The notes under the pieces are model-generated. The model did no database searches. It was not told where the DNA came from and saw only the letters and a program-made list of their open reading frames with translations. From positions 1 through 32,010 of the forward strand of contig NZ_JAAVJC010000028.1 of the NCBI RefSeq assembly GCF_012033785.1: a stretch of 32,010 nucleotides of DNA, given 5' to 3'. The translations under genes were made by a program, and so were the position numbers. Shown one piece after another: positions 1 through 8,140 of the stretch; the stretch's first letter is position 1, and each line of letters begins with the position of its first letter. This DNA comes from Streptomyces bohaiensis. Its GTDB lineage: Bacteria; Actinomycetota; Actinomycetes; Streptomycetales; Streptomycetaceae.

Positions 1-36
1 GGCCGGTGCGGGCGCGCCGGGGGCGGCGCGCGCACA

Positions 37-1089
37 ATGGTCGACGTGTCCATGCAATCGCACGCCCGTCCGACCACCGGCCCGACGGCGGGGAGCGGCC
101 CCGCCACGCCCCCGTCGCCCGCCGCGCCGCCCGGCGGCATGAGTCCCTATGTGGACCTCAGCCGCGCCGAGTGGTCGGCGCTGCGCGAGCGCTCCGCCTC
201 CGCGGCCCCGCTCGCCGCCGAGGAGATCGCCGGGCTGCGCGGCCTGGGCGACGTCAGCGACCTGGACGAGGTCCGGGAGGTCTATCTCCCGCTCTCCCGG
301 CTGCTCAACCTCTACGTGGGCGCCACCCACGGACTGCGCGGCGCCCTCCACACCTTCCTCGGCGGCGCGGGCGGCGACACCGCCTCCCGGGGGACGCCGT
401 TCGTCATCGGCGTCGCGGGGAGCGTGGCGGTCGGCAAGTCGACGGTCTCCCGGCTGCTGCGGGCGCTGCTCGCCCGATGGCCGGAGCACCCCCGTGTCGA
501 GCTGGTCACCACCGACGGCTTCCTGCTGCCCAACGCGGAACTGCGGCGGCGCGGCCTGATGTCCCGCAAGGGCTTCCCGGAGTCCTACGACCGCCGGGCG
601 CTGACCCGGTTCGTCGCCGATGTGAAGGCGGGCCGGCCCGAGGTGACGGCACCGGTCTACTCCCACCTCATCTACGACATCGTCCCGGACGAGCGGCTGG
701 TGGTTCGCCGCCCCGACATCCTCATCGTCGAGGGACTGAACGTCCTCCAGCCCGCCCTTCCCGGGGCGGACGGCCGCACCCGGGTCGCCGTGGCGGACTT
801 CTTCGACTTCTCCGTCTACGTCGACGCCCGCACCCAGGACATCCGCGACTGGTACCTCGCCCGGTTCCGCAAGCTGCGCGAGACCGCGTTCCAGGACCCC
901 TCGTCCTACTTCCGCCGCTACACCGAGGTCTCGGAGGAGGAGGCCCTGGCCTATGCGCGGACCATTTGGGACACCATCAACGAGCCCAACCTGGTGGAGA
1001 ACATCGCACCGACCCGCGGCCGCGCGACACTGATCCTCCGCAAGGGCCCCGACCACACCGTGCAGCGCCTGGCCCTCCGCAAGGTCTGA
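37..1089 (+). CDS. coaA: Pantothenate kinase, type I
   Basis: Phosphorylates pantothenate with ATP, the first committed step of coenzyme A synthesis, in the cytosol. The 350-aa protein has a P-loop [12 protein letters not shown] at residues 125-136 and type I (bacterial CoaA) signatures such as [31 protein letters not shown] and VEGLNVLQ. The C-terminus ([17 protein letters not shown]) matches actinobacterial CoaA as I remember it. The first 34 residues are Pro/Gly/Ala-rich. An in-frame ATG at 139 ([12 protein letters not shown]) lies just before the conserved core and is a possible alternative start. I kept 37 because actinobacterial CoaA often has a short variable N-terminal tail and the family is about 330 aa. 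It converges on the minus-strand metallopeptidase gene, and a perfect hairpin lies between them. Identification is secure, the start less so. Confidence 0.95.
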   Translation: MVDVSMQSHARPTTGPTAGSGPATPPSPAAPPGGMSPYVDLSRAEWSALRERSASAAPLAAEEIAGLRGLGDVSDLDEVREVYLPLSRLLNLYVGATHGLRGALHTFLGGAGGDTASRGTPFVIGVAGSVAVGKSTVSRLLRALLARWPEHPRVELVTTDGFLLPNAELRRRGLMSRKGFPESYDRRALTRFVADVKAGRPEVTAPVYSHLIYDIVPDERLVVRRPDILIVEGLNVLQPALPGADGRTRVAVADFFDFSVYVDARTQDIRDWYLARFRKLRETAFQDPSSYFRRYTEVSEEEALAYARTIWDTINEPNLVENIAPTRGRATLILRKGPDHTVQRLALRKV

Positions 1090-1110
1090 CCCCGGCGCAC
1101 CCCCGCCCCC
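1090..1110. repeat. 21-bp direct repeat, copy 1 (coaA side)
   Basis: Starts immediately after the coaA stop codon and is identical over 21 bases to 3142-3162. The core reads CCCCGGCGCACCCCCG followed by five C. The two copies bracket the minus-strand accessory gene pair at 1140-3013. The right part of this copy forms the left arm of the coaA terminator. It could be an insertion or recombination scar, or chance in C-rich DNA. Confidence 0.6.
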
Positions 1111-1133
1111 GACGCGGTGGCGTCGGGGGCGGG
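1102..1133. terminator. Rho-independent-type terminator after coaA
   Basis: Perfect 14-bp inverted repeat (1102-1115 with 1120-1133) with a GGTG loop, 13 bases after the coaA stop and 7 bases before the end of the convergent metallopeptidase gene. There is no T-tract, as is usual in high-GC actinomycetes. It could serve both strands. Confidence 0.85.
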
Positions 1134-1139
1134 CATCGG

Positions 1140-2723
1140 TCATCCACCGTCCGCCGGAGCGGAGCGCCACCGGTGGCGCAGTCTTCCCCACTCCTCGTGG
1201 TCGAACTCCCCCAGATTGAAGAGGCGGTCGATCAGCGAGGAGACGCTGACCCGGAGCTGGGACGCGACGTGGGCGACCGTGTCGAGTTCGCGTGCGGGCC
1301 CCGGCGCCGTCGCCAGGTGATGCCGCAGCAGCCGGGTGGGCATGAGAAAGGCGGCCGCGAACGCGTTGGCGCGCTGCTCGACCGCGCGGGGCGCCCAAGG
1401 GCCCGAGGCCACAGCCACCTCGCATCCCCGGTCGCGGTCCAGGATCAGGTGCGCGAGCTCGTGGGCGAGCGTGAAGCGCTCGACCTCCGGGCTGCGGCCC
1501 CATCGCGTGCTGACATTGGTGTAGACGGTGGGGCGTTGCGTGGGTCCGAAGACGGAGACGGCCCGCACGTCCGGGTCGGAGAGCGCGATCTCCGCTCTGG
1601 CCACCCCCAGCACGCCGAGCACCGCATGGACATCGACCCACGTGGCGTCGCGGTCGGTCACGAGCAGTTCGCACGCCTCCTCGCCGAACACCCCGCCCTG
1701 CTCGCCGGCCCGCAGCTCTCCCACCTCCCCCAGGTCGTGAGCGGACGGAAGGCGGTCCAGCCACGGGGAGGCGTCGTCCACATGGTTGCGCACCAGTGCG
1801 GAGGTGAGCGCCACGGCATCCTCGCGGGTGGTGGAAGGGGACTGGGCGCCGTAGAGCAAGCGGGCGTACGCGCTGCCGCCGACGACCAGTGCCGTGGCCC
1901 GGTCACTGCCGACGATGTCCTGCCGGGCACGCTCGTCCACCCCGTCCAGGACCTCGTCCACCGCGGCGGCCAGGGACCGGTACCGGGCGGTGTCCTCCCC
2001 CAGTCCCGCCAGCCACGCCATGCGCTGCGGCCTCCGGTCGGCCACCGAGAGGTCCCGGACCGCCCGGACCAGCGCTGCCACCCGCCCGGAGTCCGGCACT
2101 CGGCGTGCCAGCTCCGCCACTGCGGCGGTCAGCACCGAATACAGCGCCTCCGCGGCCTGTCGGACCTCGATCTCATAACGCCGGTGCGGGGTGAGAAACG
2201 CGAAACTCTCCGGGACCCCCACCAGCCTCTCCGCACCCGTCGAGACCTCCAGCGAGGACCGGTACCTCCGTAGGTGGATGTCGGGGAAGAGCCCTCCCTC
2301 ACGGGCCGCACGGACGCTGTGGCGCGCCCACCAGCCGGTCCACCGGTCCAGCCACGCGAACTCGTCCGTCTCGGAGAGGGAGGGCGGCGGCGTCCGGCTG
2401 ACCGCCAGCGCTTCGGCCGCGGAGTCACCCGAGTTCCGCAGCGGGAGGCGCTCCTCGTGGAGCAGGGCGTCCCAACACAGCGTCAGCCACTCCAGGAAAG
2501 GCAGCAGGTACCAGTGCGCGGCTTCGACCACCTCGCCCTGCTCCAGATGTGCGCAGAGGTTCTCCCCGCCAGCCCACAGGGTGAAGGACCCCCAGGACGC
2601 CGCCATCTCGGCGGTCGCACGGTCCTCGTCCCCATGGGGGTTGGGCAGGAAGGACACGCCGAATGCGAACTCCGAGGGGCTGCCTGCCCGCATCTGCCAG
2701 TTGGTCACAGTCACATCGGTCAC
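1140..2723 (-). CDS. ImmA/IrrE-family metallopeptidase with a large uncharacterised N-terminal region
   Basis: 527 aa from a GTG at 2723. The C-terminal domain (about 350-527) is an ImmA/IrrE (COG2856) zinc peptidase. It has HELAH at residues 421-425 within RFTLAHELAHLILDR, and a downstream VEQRANAF...FLMP segment whose Glu449 is the expected third zinc ligand. Known relatives cleave XRE-type repressors: ImmA acts on ImmR and IrrE on DdrO. The first 350 or so residues are Trp-rich with no helix-turn-helix; I do not recognise a named domain. I chose GTG 2723 because it overlaps the upstream gene's stop by four bases (GTGA), indicating translational coupling. Starting at the ATG at 2804 would overlap that gene by 85 bases. 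The substrate is unknown. A regulatory or stress/defence protease is inference. Confidence 0.85.
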   Translation of the reverse strand: MTDVTVTNWQMRAGSPSEFAFGVSFLPNPHGDEDRATAEMAASWGSFTLWAGGENLCAHLEQGEVVEAAHWYLLPFLEWLTLCWDALLHEERLPLRNSGDSAAEALAVSRTPPPSLSETDEFAWLDRWTGWWARHSVRAAREGGLFPDIHLRRYRSSLEVSTGAERLVGVPESFAFLTPHRRYEIEVRQAAEALYSVLTAAVAELARRVPDSGRVAALVRAVRDLSVADRRPQRMAWLAGLGEDTARYRSLAAAVDEVLDGVDERARQDIVGSDRATALVVGGSAYARLLYGAQSPSTTREDAVALTSALVRNHVDDASPWLDRLPSAHDLGEVGELRAGEQGGVFGEEACELLVTDRDATWVDVHAVLGVLGVARAEIALSDPDVRAVSVFGPTQRPTVYTNVSTRWGRSPEVERFTLAHELAHLILDRDRGCEVAVASGPWAPRAVEQRANAFAAAFLMPTRLLRHHLATAPGPARELDTVAHVASQLRVSVSSLIDRLFNLGEFDHEEWGRLRHRWRSAPADGG

Positions 2724-3013
2724 CAGTGCTCTCTGACGGTGCGCCGGGTGACCAGCTTGGCCGCCAGCCACTGCCTCCGGAGCTTCTCGGGCACGCTTCG
2801 CCACTCGACGGGAAAACCGTGCCAGCAGCCGGGGGCGTGCTCGTGACCGCAGTAGGCGAGTGTCCCGTCGGTAGCATATCGCTTGCCCGGTTTGTCCGGA
2901 TCAGCCACGCTCTCGGCGAGCAGCGCCGCCGCGTCGATGCCAGGCGGACAGAGGGAACCGCGAGCCCCCCGCTGCCAGGGTTCCTTGTGCTTGGGATTGG
3001 GTTCGTACCGCAT
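2720..3013 (-). CDS. Small Cys/His-containing hypothetical protein paired with the metallopeptidase
   Basis: 97 aa from ATG 3013, with only a weak G-rich ribosome site. Its stop overlaps the GTG of the ImmA/IrrE gene (GTGA), so the two are almost certainly co-translated. The sequence starts MRYEPNPKHKEPW and contains SLCPPG near residue 22, then a cluster YCGHEHAPGCWHGFPVEW near residues 54-71, and ends in a basic stretch (TRRTVREHW). The Cys and His residues could bind a metal. There is no signal peptide or membrane segment. I recall similar short proteins in other Streptomyces but know no function. It might be a partner, substrate or sensor for the protease; that is inference from coupling only. 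Confidence 0.75.
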   Translation of the reverse strand: MRYEPNPKHKEPWQRGARGSLCPPGIDAAALLAESVADPDKPGKRYATDGTLAYCGHEHAPGCWHGFPVEWRSVPEKLRRQWLAAKLVTRRTVREHW

Positions 3014-3141
3014 GCGTGAGCCCCCAGCGCCGTCGCGTTGCCGCCGAGCCGATTGTCGGCGGCACCACGGGAAGACCGCAGCGAAACAGCTTCACAGCCG
3101 CCCGTACCAGTGACCTCGCAGCACACCAGGTACACACGCGC

Positions 3142-3162
3142 CCCCGGCGCACCCCCGCCCCC
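3142..3162. repeat. 21-bp direct repeat, copy 2 (glmM side)
   Basis: Identical over 21 bases to 1090-1110, in the same orientation, 2,052 bp away. It sits between the start of the small Cys/His gene and the end of glmM, and runs into the poly-G hairpin. Together the two copies delimit the accessory pair. Confidence 0.6.
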
Positions 3163-3193
3163 CCCGCGGGGGGGGGGGGGGGGGCGGGCGGGG
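3152..3193 (-). terminator. C-rich/G17 hairpin downstream of glmM
   Basis: A C-rich arm (3154-3165, including a run of eight C) faces an uninterrupted run of 17 G (3168-3184) followed by CGGGCGGGG. The register 3154-3165 with 3177-3188 gives 12 pairs. It lies 25-65 bases past the glmM stop and before the next minus-strand gene, so a termination role is plausible. The G-run length may vary or be a sequencing or assembly uncertainty. Confidence 0.5.
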
Positions 3194-3217
3194 AACAGCG
3201 GCGGGGCGAAGGGCGCG

Positions 3218-4600
3218 TCAGGACCCCGCGGTGGCCGGCGACTCCAGGGAGAGCGCGGAGCGCACCACGTCGGCGAGCCGCTCGGCGACGGCCGCCGCCT
3301 GCTCCGCGTCGGCGGCCTCGACCATGACGCGGACCAGCGGCTCGGTGCCCGAGGGACGCAGCAGCACGCGGCCGGTGTCGCCGAGCTCCTGCTCGGCCTC
3401 GACCACGGCGGCGGCCAGCTCCGGCGAGGTCGCCGCGCGGCTCTTGTCCACCCCGCGGACGTTGACCAGCACCTGCGGCAGCCGCCGCATGACGCCCGCC
3501 AGCTCGGCCAGGGTGCGGCCGGTGGCCGCGACCCGGGCGGCGAGGAGCAGGCCGGTGAGGGTGCCGTCGCCGGTGGTGGCGTGGTCCAGCACGATGACGT
3601 GGCCCGACTGCTCACCGCCCAGCGCGAAGCCGCCCGCCTTCATCTCCTCCATGACGTACCGGTCGCCGACCGCGGTCTGGCGGAGCGTCAGCCCCTCGGC
3701 CTCCAGCGCCAGCTTGAAGCCGAGGTTCGACATGACGGTGGCGACGACGGTGTCGTGGCGCAACCGCCCGCGCTCCCGCAGGGCCAGCGCCAGGACGGCC
3801 AGGATCTGGTCGCCGTCGACGACCTCGCCGGCGGCGTCCACCGCGAGGCAGCGGTCCGCGTCGCCGTCCACCGCGATCCCGAGGTCGGCGCCGTACTCCA
3901 GCACCGCCGCCCGCAGCGGCCCGAGGTGCGTGGAGCCGTGACCGTCGTTGATGTTGAGGCCGTCGGGGTCGGCGCCGATGCTGATGACCTCGGCACCCGC
4001 CCGCGCGAACGCCTCCGGCGCGACGCGCGAGGCGGCGCCGTGGGCGCCGTCCACCACCAGCTTCAGTCCGTCGAGCCGGTCCGGGAGGACGCCCATCAGG
4101 TGGGAGACGTAGGTGTCCAGCCCGGAGGCGTGGTCGGTGACACGGCCGACACCCGCGCCGGTCGGCCGGTCCCACGGCTTGCCCTCGGCCAGCTCCCGGT
4201 AGACGGCCTCGATGCGGTCCTCCAGCTCGTCGGCGAGCTTCAGGCCGCCGCGCGCGAAGAACTTGATGCCGTTGTCGGGCATCGGGTTGTGGCTGGCGGA
4301 CAGCATGACGCCGAAGTCGGCGCCGAGGGCACCCGTGAGGTGGGCGACGGCGGGCGTCGGCAGCACGCCGAGCCGCAGCACGTCCACCCCGGCGGAGGCG
4401 AGGCCCGCGACGACGGCGGCCTCCAGGAACTCACCGGAGGCACGGGGGTCGCGACCGACCACGGCGACCGGGCGCCGCGGCTCGGCACCCGGCGTCGACA
4501 GCACCCGGGCCGCTGCGCACGACAGTCCCAGGGCCAGTTCCGCGGTCAGTTCCACGTTGGCGACGCCACGGACGCCGTCCGTCCCGAAAAGTCGTCCCAC
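3218..4600 (-). CDS. glmM: Phosphoglucosamine mutase
   Basis: Interconverts glucosamine-6-phosphate and glucosamine-1-phosphate on the way to UDP-GlcNAc for peptidoglycan. 460 aa, the usual size. All four phosphohexomutase signatures are present: N-terminal [11 protein letters not shown], the active-site loop SASHNP with phospho-Ser103, the metal loop DGDADR, and the phosphate-binding RPSGTEP near the C-terminus. Start is GTG 4600, giving MGRLFGTDG and preceded by GGAGGACAACT. The longer open frame upstream is compositionally unlike GlmM. It follows the rpsI terminator, so it probably has its own promoter in the 350-bp gap. It is followed by a GC hairpin and then the accessory pair. Confidence 0.97.
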   Translation of the reverse strand: MGRLFGTDGVRGVANVELTAELALGLSCAAARVLSTPGAEPRRPVAVVGRDPRASGEFLEAAVVAGLASAGVDVLRLGVLPTPAVAHLTGALGADFGVMLSASHNPMPDNGIKFFARGGLKLADELEDRIEAVYRELAEGKPWDRPTGAGVGRVTDHASGLDTYVSHLMGVLPDRLDGLKLVVDGAHGAASRVAPEAFARAGAEVISIGADPDGLNINDGHGSTHLGPLRAAVLEYGADLGIAVDGDADRCLAVDAAGEVVDGDQILAVLALALRERGRLRHDTVVATVMSNLGFKLALEAEGLTLRQTAVGDRYVMEEMKAGGFALGGEQSGHVIVLDHATTGDGTLTGLLLAARVAATGRTLAELAGVMRRLPQVLVNVRGVDKSRAATSPELAAAVVEAEQELGDTGRVLLRPSGTEPLVRVMVEAADAEQAAAVAERLADVVRSALSLESPATAGS

Positions 4601-4883
4601 AGTTGTCCTCCGAGATAGCTGCCGCCCCCGCGCCGTTGACCTCATCAACCATATCCCGCACGTTTCGCCCGGTCGTGGCACGTGCGTACGGGTCCTGTGC
4701 GTGCCGTGCCCACGCGCGGGGAGGGAGCGGGAACGGACACGCAGGCGGACCACGGCGGCGGCACACGACCGACACACCGGCCACGCCCGCCCTCCCCGGA
4801 CCGCGCCCACCCGCGGGCCGCGCCGGGCGCCCCCGCGGGGCGCGGAGCCGGCCGTGCGCGGCGGCGGGAGAGCGCACAAAGCG
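4601..4883. other. Intergenic region upstream of glmM
   Basis: No credible gene here. It must hold the glmM promoter, but I see no convincing -35/-10 pair. TATGGT on the minus strand at about 4649-4654 is the best -10-like hexamer and lacks a good -35. A 15-base interrupted palindrome, GTTGA-CCTCA-TCAAC (4635-4649), lies about 35 bases upstream of the start and could be a small hairpin or protein site. The remainder is low-complexity GC. Confidence 0.4.
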
Positions 4884-4919
4884 GACGCCCCGCCGGCGCG
4901 TGGCGACCGGCGGGGCGTC
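4884..4919 (-). terminator. Terminator of the rplM-rpsI operon
   Basis: Perfect 13-bp stem (4884-4896 with 4907-4919) and 10-base loop, beginning 32 bases after the rpsI stop. On the minus strand it is followed by CGCTTTGTGCG, slightly T-enriched. Confidence 0.8.
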
Positions 4920-4950
4920 GTGACGGCGGCGGGGCGAACCCCGCCTCCCG

Positions 4951-5469
4951 TCAACGCTTGCTGTACTGCGTTCCCTTACGGGCCTTCTTCAGACCGGCCT
5001 TCTTGCGCTCGACGGCGCGGGCGTCACGGGTCAGGAAGCCGGCCTTCTTGAGGGCGCCGCGGTTGTTGTCCACGTCGGCCTCGTTGAGGGCACGGGCGAC
5101 GCCGAGGCGCAGCGCACCGGCCTGGCCGGAGATGCCGCCGCCGGCGATGCGGGCGACGACGTCGTAGCGGTCGTCGAGCTCCAGCACCTTGAAGGGCTCG
5201 TTGACTTCCTGCTGGTGCACCTTGTTGGGGAAGTACCCCTCGAGGGTGCGCCCGTTGACCTTCCACTTGCCACTGCCGGGCACGATGCGCACGCGGGCGA
5301 TCGCGCTCTTGCGGCGGCCGGTGCCGGCACCCGGGAGGGGGTCGCCGAAGCGGGCGGACTCGTCCGCGGCGAAGTCCTCGGAGGGAGCGGACTCGGTGGT
5401 GTACTCCTGGACGTCCGGCACAGCGGCGTCGAGGGTGTCGGTCTCGGTCTCAGTGGTGTTCTCGGCCAC
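4951..5469 (-). CDS. rpsI: Small ribosomal subunit protein S9
   Basis: 172 aa. The S9 core begins near residue 50 ([23 protein letters not shown]), with [20 protein letters not shown] in the middle. It ends in the invariant basic tail (RKGTQYSKR), which in S9 reaches the P-site tRNA. The roughly 48 N-terminal residues are acidic and Thr/Glu-rich, an extension seen in actinobacterial S9. The GTG start at 5469 is preceded by GAGGAACATC. It is co-transcribed with rplM (42-base gap), the conserved L13-S9 pair. Confidence 0.98.
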   Translation of the reverse strand: MAENTTETETDTLDAAVPDVQEYTTESAPSEDFAADESARFGDPLPGAGTGRRKSAIARVRIVPGSGKWKVNGRTLEGYFPNKVHQQEVNEPFKVLELDDRYDVVARIAGGGISGQAGALRLGVARALNEADVDNNRGALKKAGFLTRDARAVERKKAGLKKARKGTQYSKR

Positions 5470-5511
5470 GATGTTCCTCAGATTCTCGGTGTCTTAGGGG
5501 TGTGGCCGGGA

Positions 5512-5955
5512 CTACTGCGCGACCTGGGTGATCTCGAACGGCACGGGCTGCTGCGCGCCGTGACGGTGCTCGGGACCGGCGTAGACCTTCAGCTTGGAGA
5601 GCATCTGACGGCCCAGGGTGTTCTTGGGGAGCATGCCCTTGACGGCCTTCTCGACGGCCTTCTCCGGGCTCTTCTCCAGCAGCTCGTCGTAGCGCATCGA
5701 GCGCAGGCCGCCCGGGTAGCCCGAGTGGCGGTAGGCGAGCTTCTGGGTCCGCTTGTTGCCGGACAGGTGCACCTTCGCGGCGTTGACGATGATGACGAAG
5801 TCACCGGTGTCGACGTGCGGCGCGTAGATCGGCTTGTGCTTGCCGCGCAGGAGGGTGGCCGCCTGGGACGCGAGACGACCGAGGACGATGTCCTCGGCGT
5901 CGATCACGTGCCACTGACGCTGGACGTCGCCGGGCTTGGGGCTGTACGTACGCAC
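5512..5955 (-). CDS. rplM: Large ribosomal subunit protein L13
   Basis: 147 aa, the family length. Typical L13 motifs are present: [48 protein letters not shown], and the H-GYPGGL and A-V-GMLPKN segment. L13 is an early 50S assembly protein. GTG start at 5955, with GAAGG nine bases upstream. It is the first gene of the rplM-rpsI operon, read from a strong promoter about 170 bases upstream through a structured leader. Confidence 0.98.
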   Translation of the reverse strand: MRTYSPKPGDVQRQWHVIDAEDIVLGRLASQAATLLRGKHKPIYAPHVDTGDFVIIVNAAKVHLSGNKRTQKLAYRHSGYPGGLRSMRYDELLEKSPEKAVEKAVKGMLPKNTLGRQMLSKLKVYAGPEHRHGAQQPVPFEITQVAQ

Positions 5956-6116
5956 GGTCGTAGCCTTCGCTTGTTGAGTGGGTCCTTAACTGGCCGGACA
6001 CGCGATCGGCGGCCGCACGCGACACGGTGACGCAACCGTGGCACGGGGCCGGATGATCTCGCGGACGACCGCGCAAGGCCCCTCTCGTGAGATCGAGCAA
6101 GCCAAACGCATATCGA
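5956..6116 (-). promoter_or_regulatory. Structured leader of the rplM-rpsI mRNA
   Basis: About 160 bases between the predicted transcription start and rplM, with no gene. Visible hairpins are CACGGT/ACCGTG (6023-6028 with 6035-6040), CGCGG/CCGCG (6060-6064 with 6069-6073), and a competing or enclosing pairing GATCTC/GAGATC (6055-6060 with 6089-6094). L13 operons in other bacteria have autoregulatory leaders of unrelated structure. Regulation here is inference. Confidence 0.4.
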
Positions 6117-6122
6117 CCAGGC

Positions 6123-6152
6123 AGAATACCGGGCTCCACCCGGACGGGTCAA
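6123..6152 (-). promoter_or_regulatory. Housekeeping-sigma promoter of rplM-rpsI
   Basis: On the minus strand, TTGACC (6152-6147), an 18-base spacer and TATTCT (6128-6123) fit the HrdB-type consensus. Transcription would start near 6116, leaving a leader of about 160 bases before rplM. Confidence 0.75.
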
Positions 6153-6171
6153 AACGGGTTCCCGACCGTCC

Positions 6172-6202
6172 CCCGGCGGCCGCCCCCGGAGGGGCCGCCG
6201 GG
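6172..6202 (-). terminator. Terminator after the ABC-F gene
   Basis: CCCGGCGGC (6172-6180) pairs with GCCGCCGGG (6194-6202), with further partial pairing inside. It lies about 90 bases past the ABC-F stop and just upstream of the rplM promoter on the same strand. Confidence 0.6.
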
Positions 6203-6288
6203 CGCCCACGGCGCCGGTCCCTGGCCCGGCGTCGTCGCCGGTCAGCACGGTGGGGCAGCCGGGGACGCGGGCCGCGGGGCGGTCGCCG

Positions 6289-7959
6289 TCACCGGGCGCG
6301 CGCCACCCGCGCCTCGTCCCACACCGGCTCCGGGACCTCCCGGACCCGGCCGTCGGAACCGAACACCAGGAAACGGTCGAAGCCGCGTGCGAACCAGCGG
6401 TCGTGGGTGACCGCCAGCACCGTGCCGTCGAACGCCTCCAGCCCCGCCTGGAGCGCCTCGGCGGACTCCAGGTCCAGGTTGTCCGTGGGCTCGTCCAGCA
6501 GCAGCGCGGTGGCACCGCCGAGCTCCAGCAGCAGGATCTGGAACCGCGCCTGCTGCCCGCCGGAGAGCCGCTCGTAGGGCTGCTCCGCCTGCCGGTCCAG
6601 TTCGTAGCGGCGCAGCGCGGACATCGCCGCGCCCCTGTCCTTGGCGTGCTCCGTCCAGAGGATCTCCAGCAGGGTGCGCGCGGCGGCCGCACGCGCCGCT
6701 GACGACGCGGGGGCGGCACCCGCCGGCCGCGGGCCGGTGAGCGCGTTGGTCTGCGAGAAGTGGCCCGGCACCACCCGGGCGCCCAGCTTCCAGACCCCGT
6801 CGTGGGCCACCGGCTCCCCGGCCAGCAGCCGCAGGAAGTGGGACTTGCCGGAGCCGTTGGAGCCCAGCACCGCCACTCGCTCGCCGTAGAAGACCTCCAG
6901 CGAGAACGGCCGCATCAGACCGGTCAGTTCCAGCCCCTCGCAGGTGACCGCACGCACTCCGGTCCGGCCGCCGCGCAGCCGCATGGTGATCTCCTGCTCG
7001 CGGGGCGGCTGCTGCGGCGGGCCGGCCTCCTCGAACTTGCGGAGCCGCGTCTGCGCCGCCTGGTACCGGGAGGCGAGCCCGTCGTTGAAGGCCGCCTTGT
7101 TCTTGAGCGTGTTCACCAGCTGCTTGAGCTGGGCGTGCTTCTCGTCCCAGCGCCGCCGCAGCTCCTCGAAGCGGGCGAACCGCTCCCGCCGGGCCTCCGG
7201 GAAGGTGGCGAAGCCGCCGCCGTGGACCCACACGTCCGATCCGGCCGGTCCCGGCTCCACGCTGATGATCTTCTGTGCCGAGCGGGCGAGCAGCTCCCGG
7301 TCGTGGGAGATGAACAGCACGGTCTTGCGGGTCTGGAGCAGTTGCTCCTCCAGCCAGCGCTTGCCGGGGACGTCGAGGTAGTTGTCCGGCTCGTCGAGCA
7401 GCAGCACCTCCTCGGAACCGCGCAGCAGCGACTCCAGCACCAGCCGCTTCTGCTCACCGCCGGAGAGGGTGTTCAGCCGGCGCCACTGGGCCCGCTCGTA
7501 CGGCATCCCGAGCGCGGCGGTGGTGCAGATGTCCCAGCGCGTCTCCGCCTCGTAGCCCTGCGCCTCCGCCCAGTCGGCGAGCGCCTGCGCGTACGCCATC
7601 TGGTCGGCCTCGGTGTCGGTGGTCATCACCGCGAGTTCGGCGGCGTCCACGGCGCGCGCCGCTTCGCGGATGCGCACCGGGGCGACGGAGACCAGCAGGT
7701 CGCGGACGGTGCGCTCGTCGTCCCGGTCGCCGGAGCCGATGAACTGCGGCATCACGCCGAGCCCACCGCTGACGGTGACCGTGCCCTCCTCCGGGGCGAG
7801 CTCACCGGCGATCATGCGCAGCAGTGTGGTCTTCCCCGCACCGTTGGCGCCGACCAGCGCCACCGCGCTCCCCTCTCCCACCCGGAACGACACGTCCTGC
7901 AGCAGCGGACGGCCGTCGGGCAGGACGTAGTCCAGATGCGCGACCTCGACATGACCCAT
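6289..7959 (-). CDS. ABC-F family ATPase (ribosome-associated, EttA/Uup-like class)
   Basis: 556 aa with two ATP-binding cassettes and no membrane segments, the ABC-F plan. These proteins act on the ribosome as translation factors or antibiotic-protection proteins. NBD1 has Walker A GANGAGKTT (37-45), signature LSGGEQKR, Walker B LLLDEP and switch FISHDRELL. NBD2 has GSNGSGKS, LSGGQQAR, LLLDEP and VTHDRWF. Between them is a charged linker (about 245-330) with basic/aromatic helices, the position of the P-site tRNA-interaction motif. The usual DEPTNHLD is replaced by DEPDNYLD in NBD1 and DEPTDNLD in NBD2. The start ATG (7959) has no ribosome site but lies 7 bases from a good -10, suggesting a leaderless mRNA. 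Resistance versus housekeeping role cannot be decided from sequence. Confidence 0.9.
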   Translation of the reverse strand: MGHVEVAHLDYVLPDGRPLLQDVSFRVGEGSAVALVGANGAGKTTLLRMIAGELAPEEGTVTVSGGLGVMPQFIGSGDRDDERTVRDLLVSVAPVRIREAARAVDAAELAVMTTDTEADQMAYAQALADWAEAQGYEAETRWDICTTAALGMPYERAQWRRLNTLSGGEQKRLVLESLLRGSEEVLLLDEPDNYLDVPGKRWLEEQLLQTRKTVLFISHDRELLARSAQKIISVEPGPAGSDVWVHGGGFATFPEARRERFARFEELRRRWDEKHAQLKQLVNTLKNKAAFNDGLASRYQAAQTRLRKFEEAGPPQQPPREQEITMRLRGGRTGVRAVTCEGLELTGLMRPFSLEVFYGERVAVLGSNGSGKSHFLRLLAGEPVAHDGVWKLGARVVPGHFSQTNALTGPRPAGAAPASSAARAAAARTLLEILWTEHAKDRGAAMSALRRYELDRQAEQPYERLSGGQQARFQILLLELGGATALLLDEPTDNLDLESAEALQAGLEAFDGTVLAVTHDRWFARGFDRFLVFGSDGRVREVPEPVWDEARVARAR

Positions 7960-7966
7960 GCGACCG

Positions 7967-7996
7967 ATTGTCGCCGTAGCCGGGGCGCGAACCCAA
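7967..7996 (-). promoter_or_regulatory. Promoter of the ABC-F gene, probably leaderless
   Basis: TTGGGT (7996-7991), 18-base spacer and GACAAT (7972-7967) on the minus strand. The -10 ends 7 bases before the ATG, so transcription probably begins at or next to the start codon. This explains the missing ribosome site. Confidence 0.6.
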
Positions 7997-8128
7997 CCGG
8001 TTTCCCGACGTGGGGGCCCGACGCTGGGCCGCCGCCGTGCCGGGCGGCCGGGGTGGCAGCCTCACGCCGGTGACCGGCGGGGACCTGATTGTGACCGTGC
8101 GGGCGCAGGAGCAGTGCGTTCGCTTCCC

Positions 8129-8140
8129 TAAACTGCGCGC
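8129..8140 (+). promoter_or_regulatory. Candidate -10 of a leaderless transcript
   Basis: TAAACT (8129-8134) is 6 bases before the ATG at 8141, which has no Shine-Dalgarno sequence close by. No good -35 is visible at the right distance, so this is tentative. Confidence 0.35.

Noticed and set aside
6..2273. 755-codon plus-strand frame through coaA and the metallopeptidase gene
   Set aside because: Arg/Pro/Gly-rich shadow spanning two real genes in other frames and the terminator between them.
2724..2804. Upstream ATG for the ImmA/IrrE protein
   Set aside because: It would overlap the 97-aa gene by 85 bases. The added residues look like its shadow, and GTG 2723 gives the standard GTGA coupling.
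1090..3162. Insertion sequence carrying the metallopeptidase pair
   Set aside because: No transposase or integrase gene and no terminal inverted repeats were seen. Only the direct repeat supports mobility.
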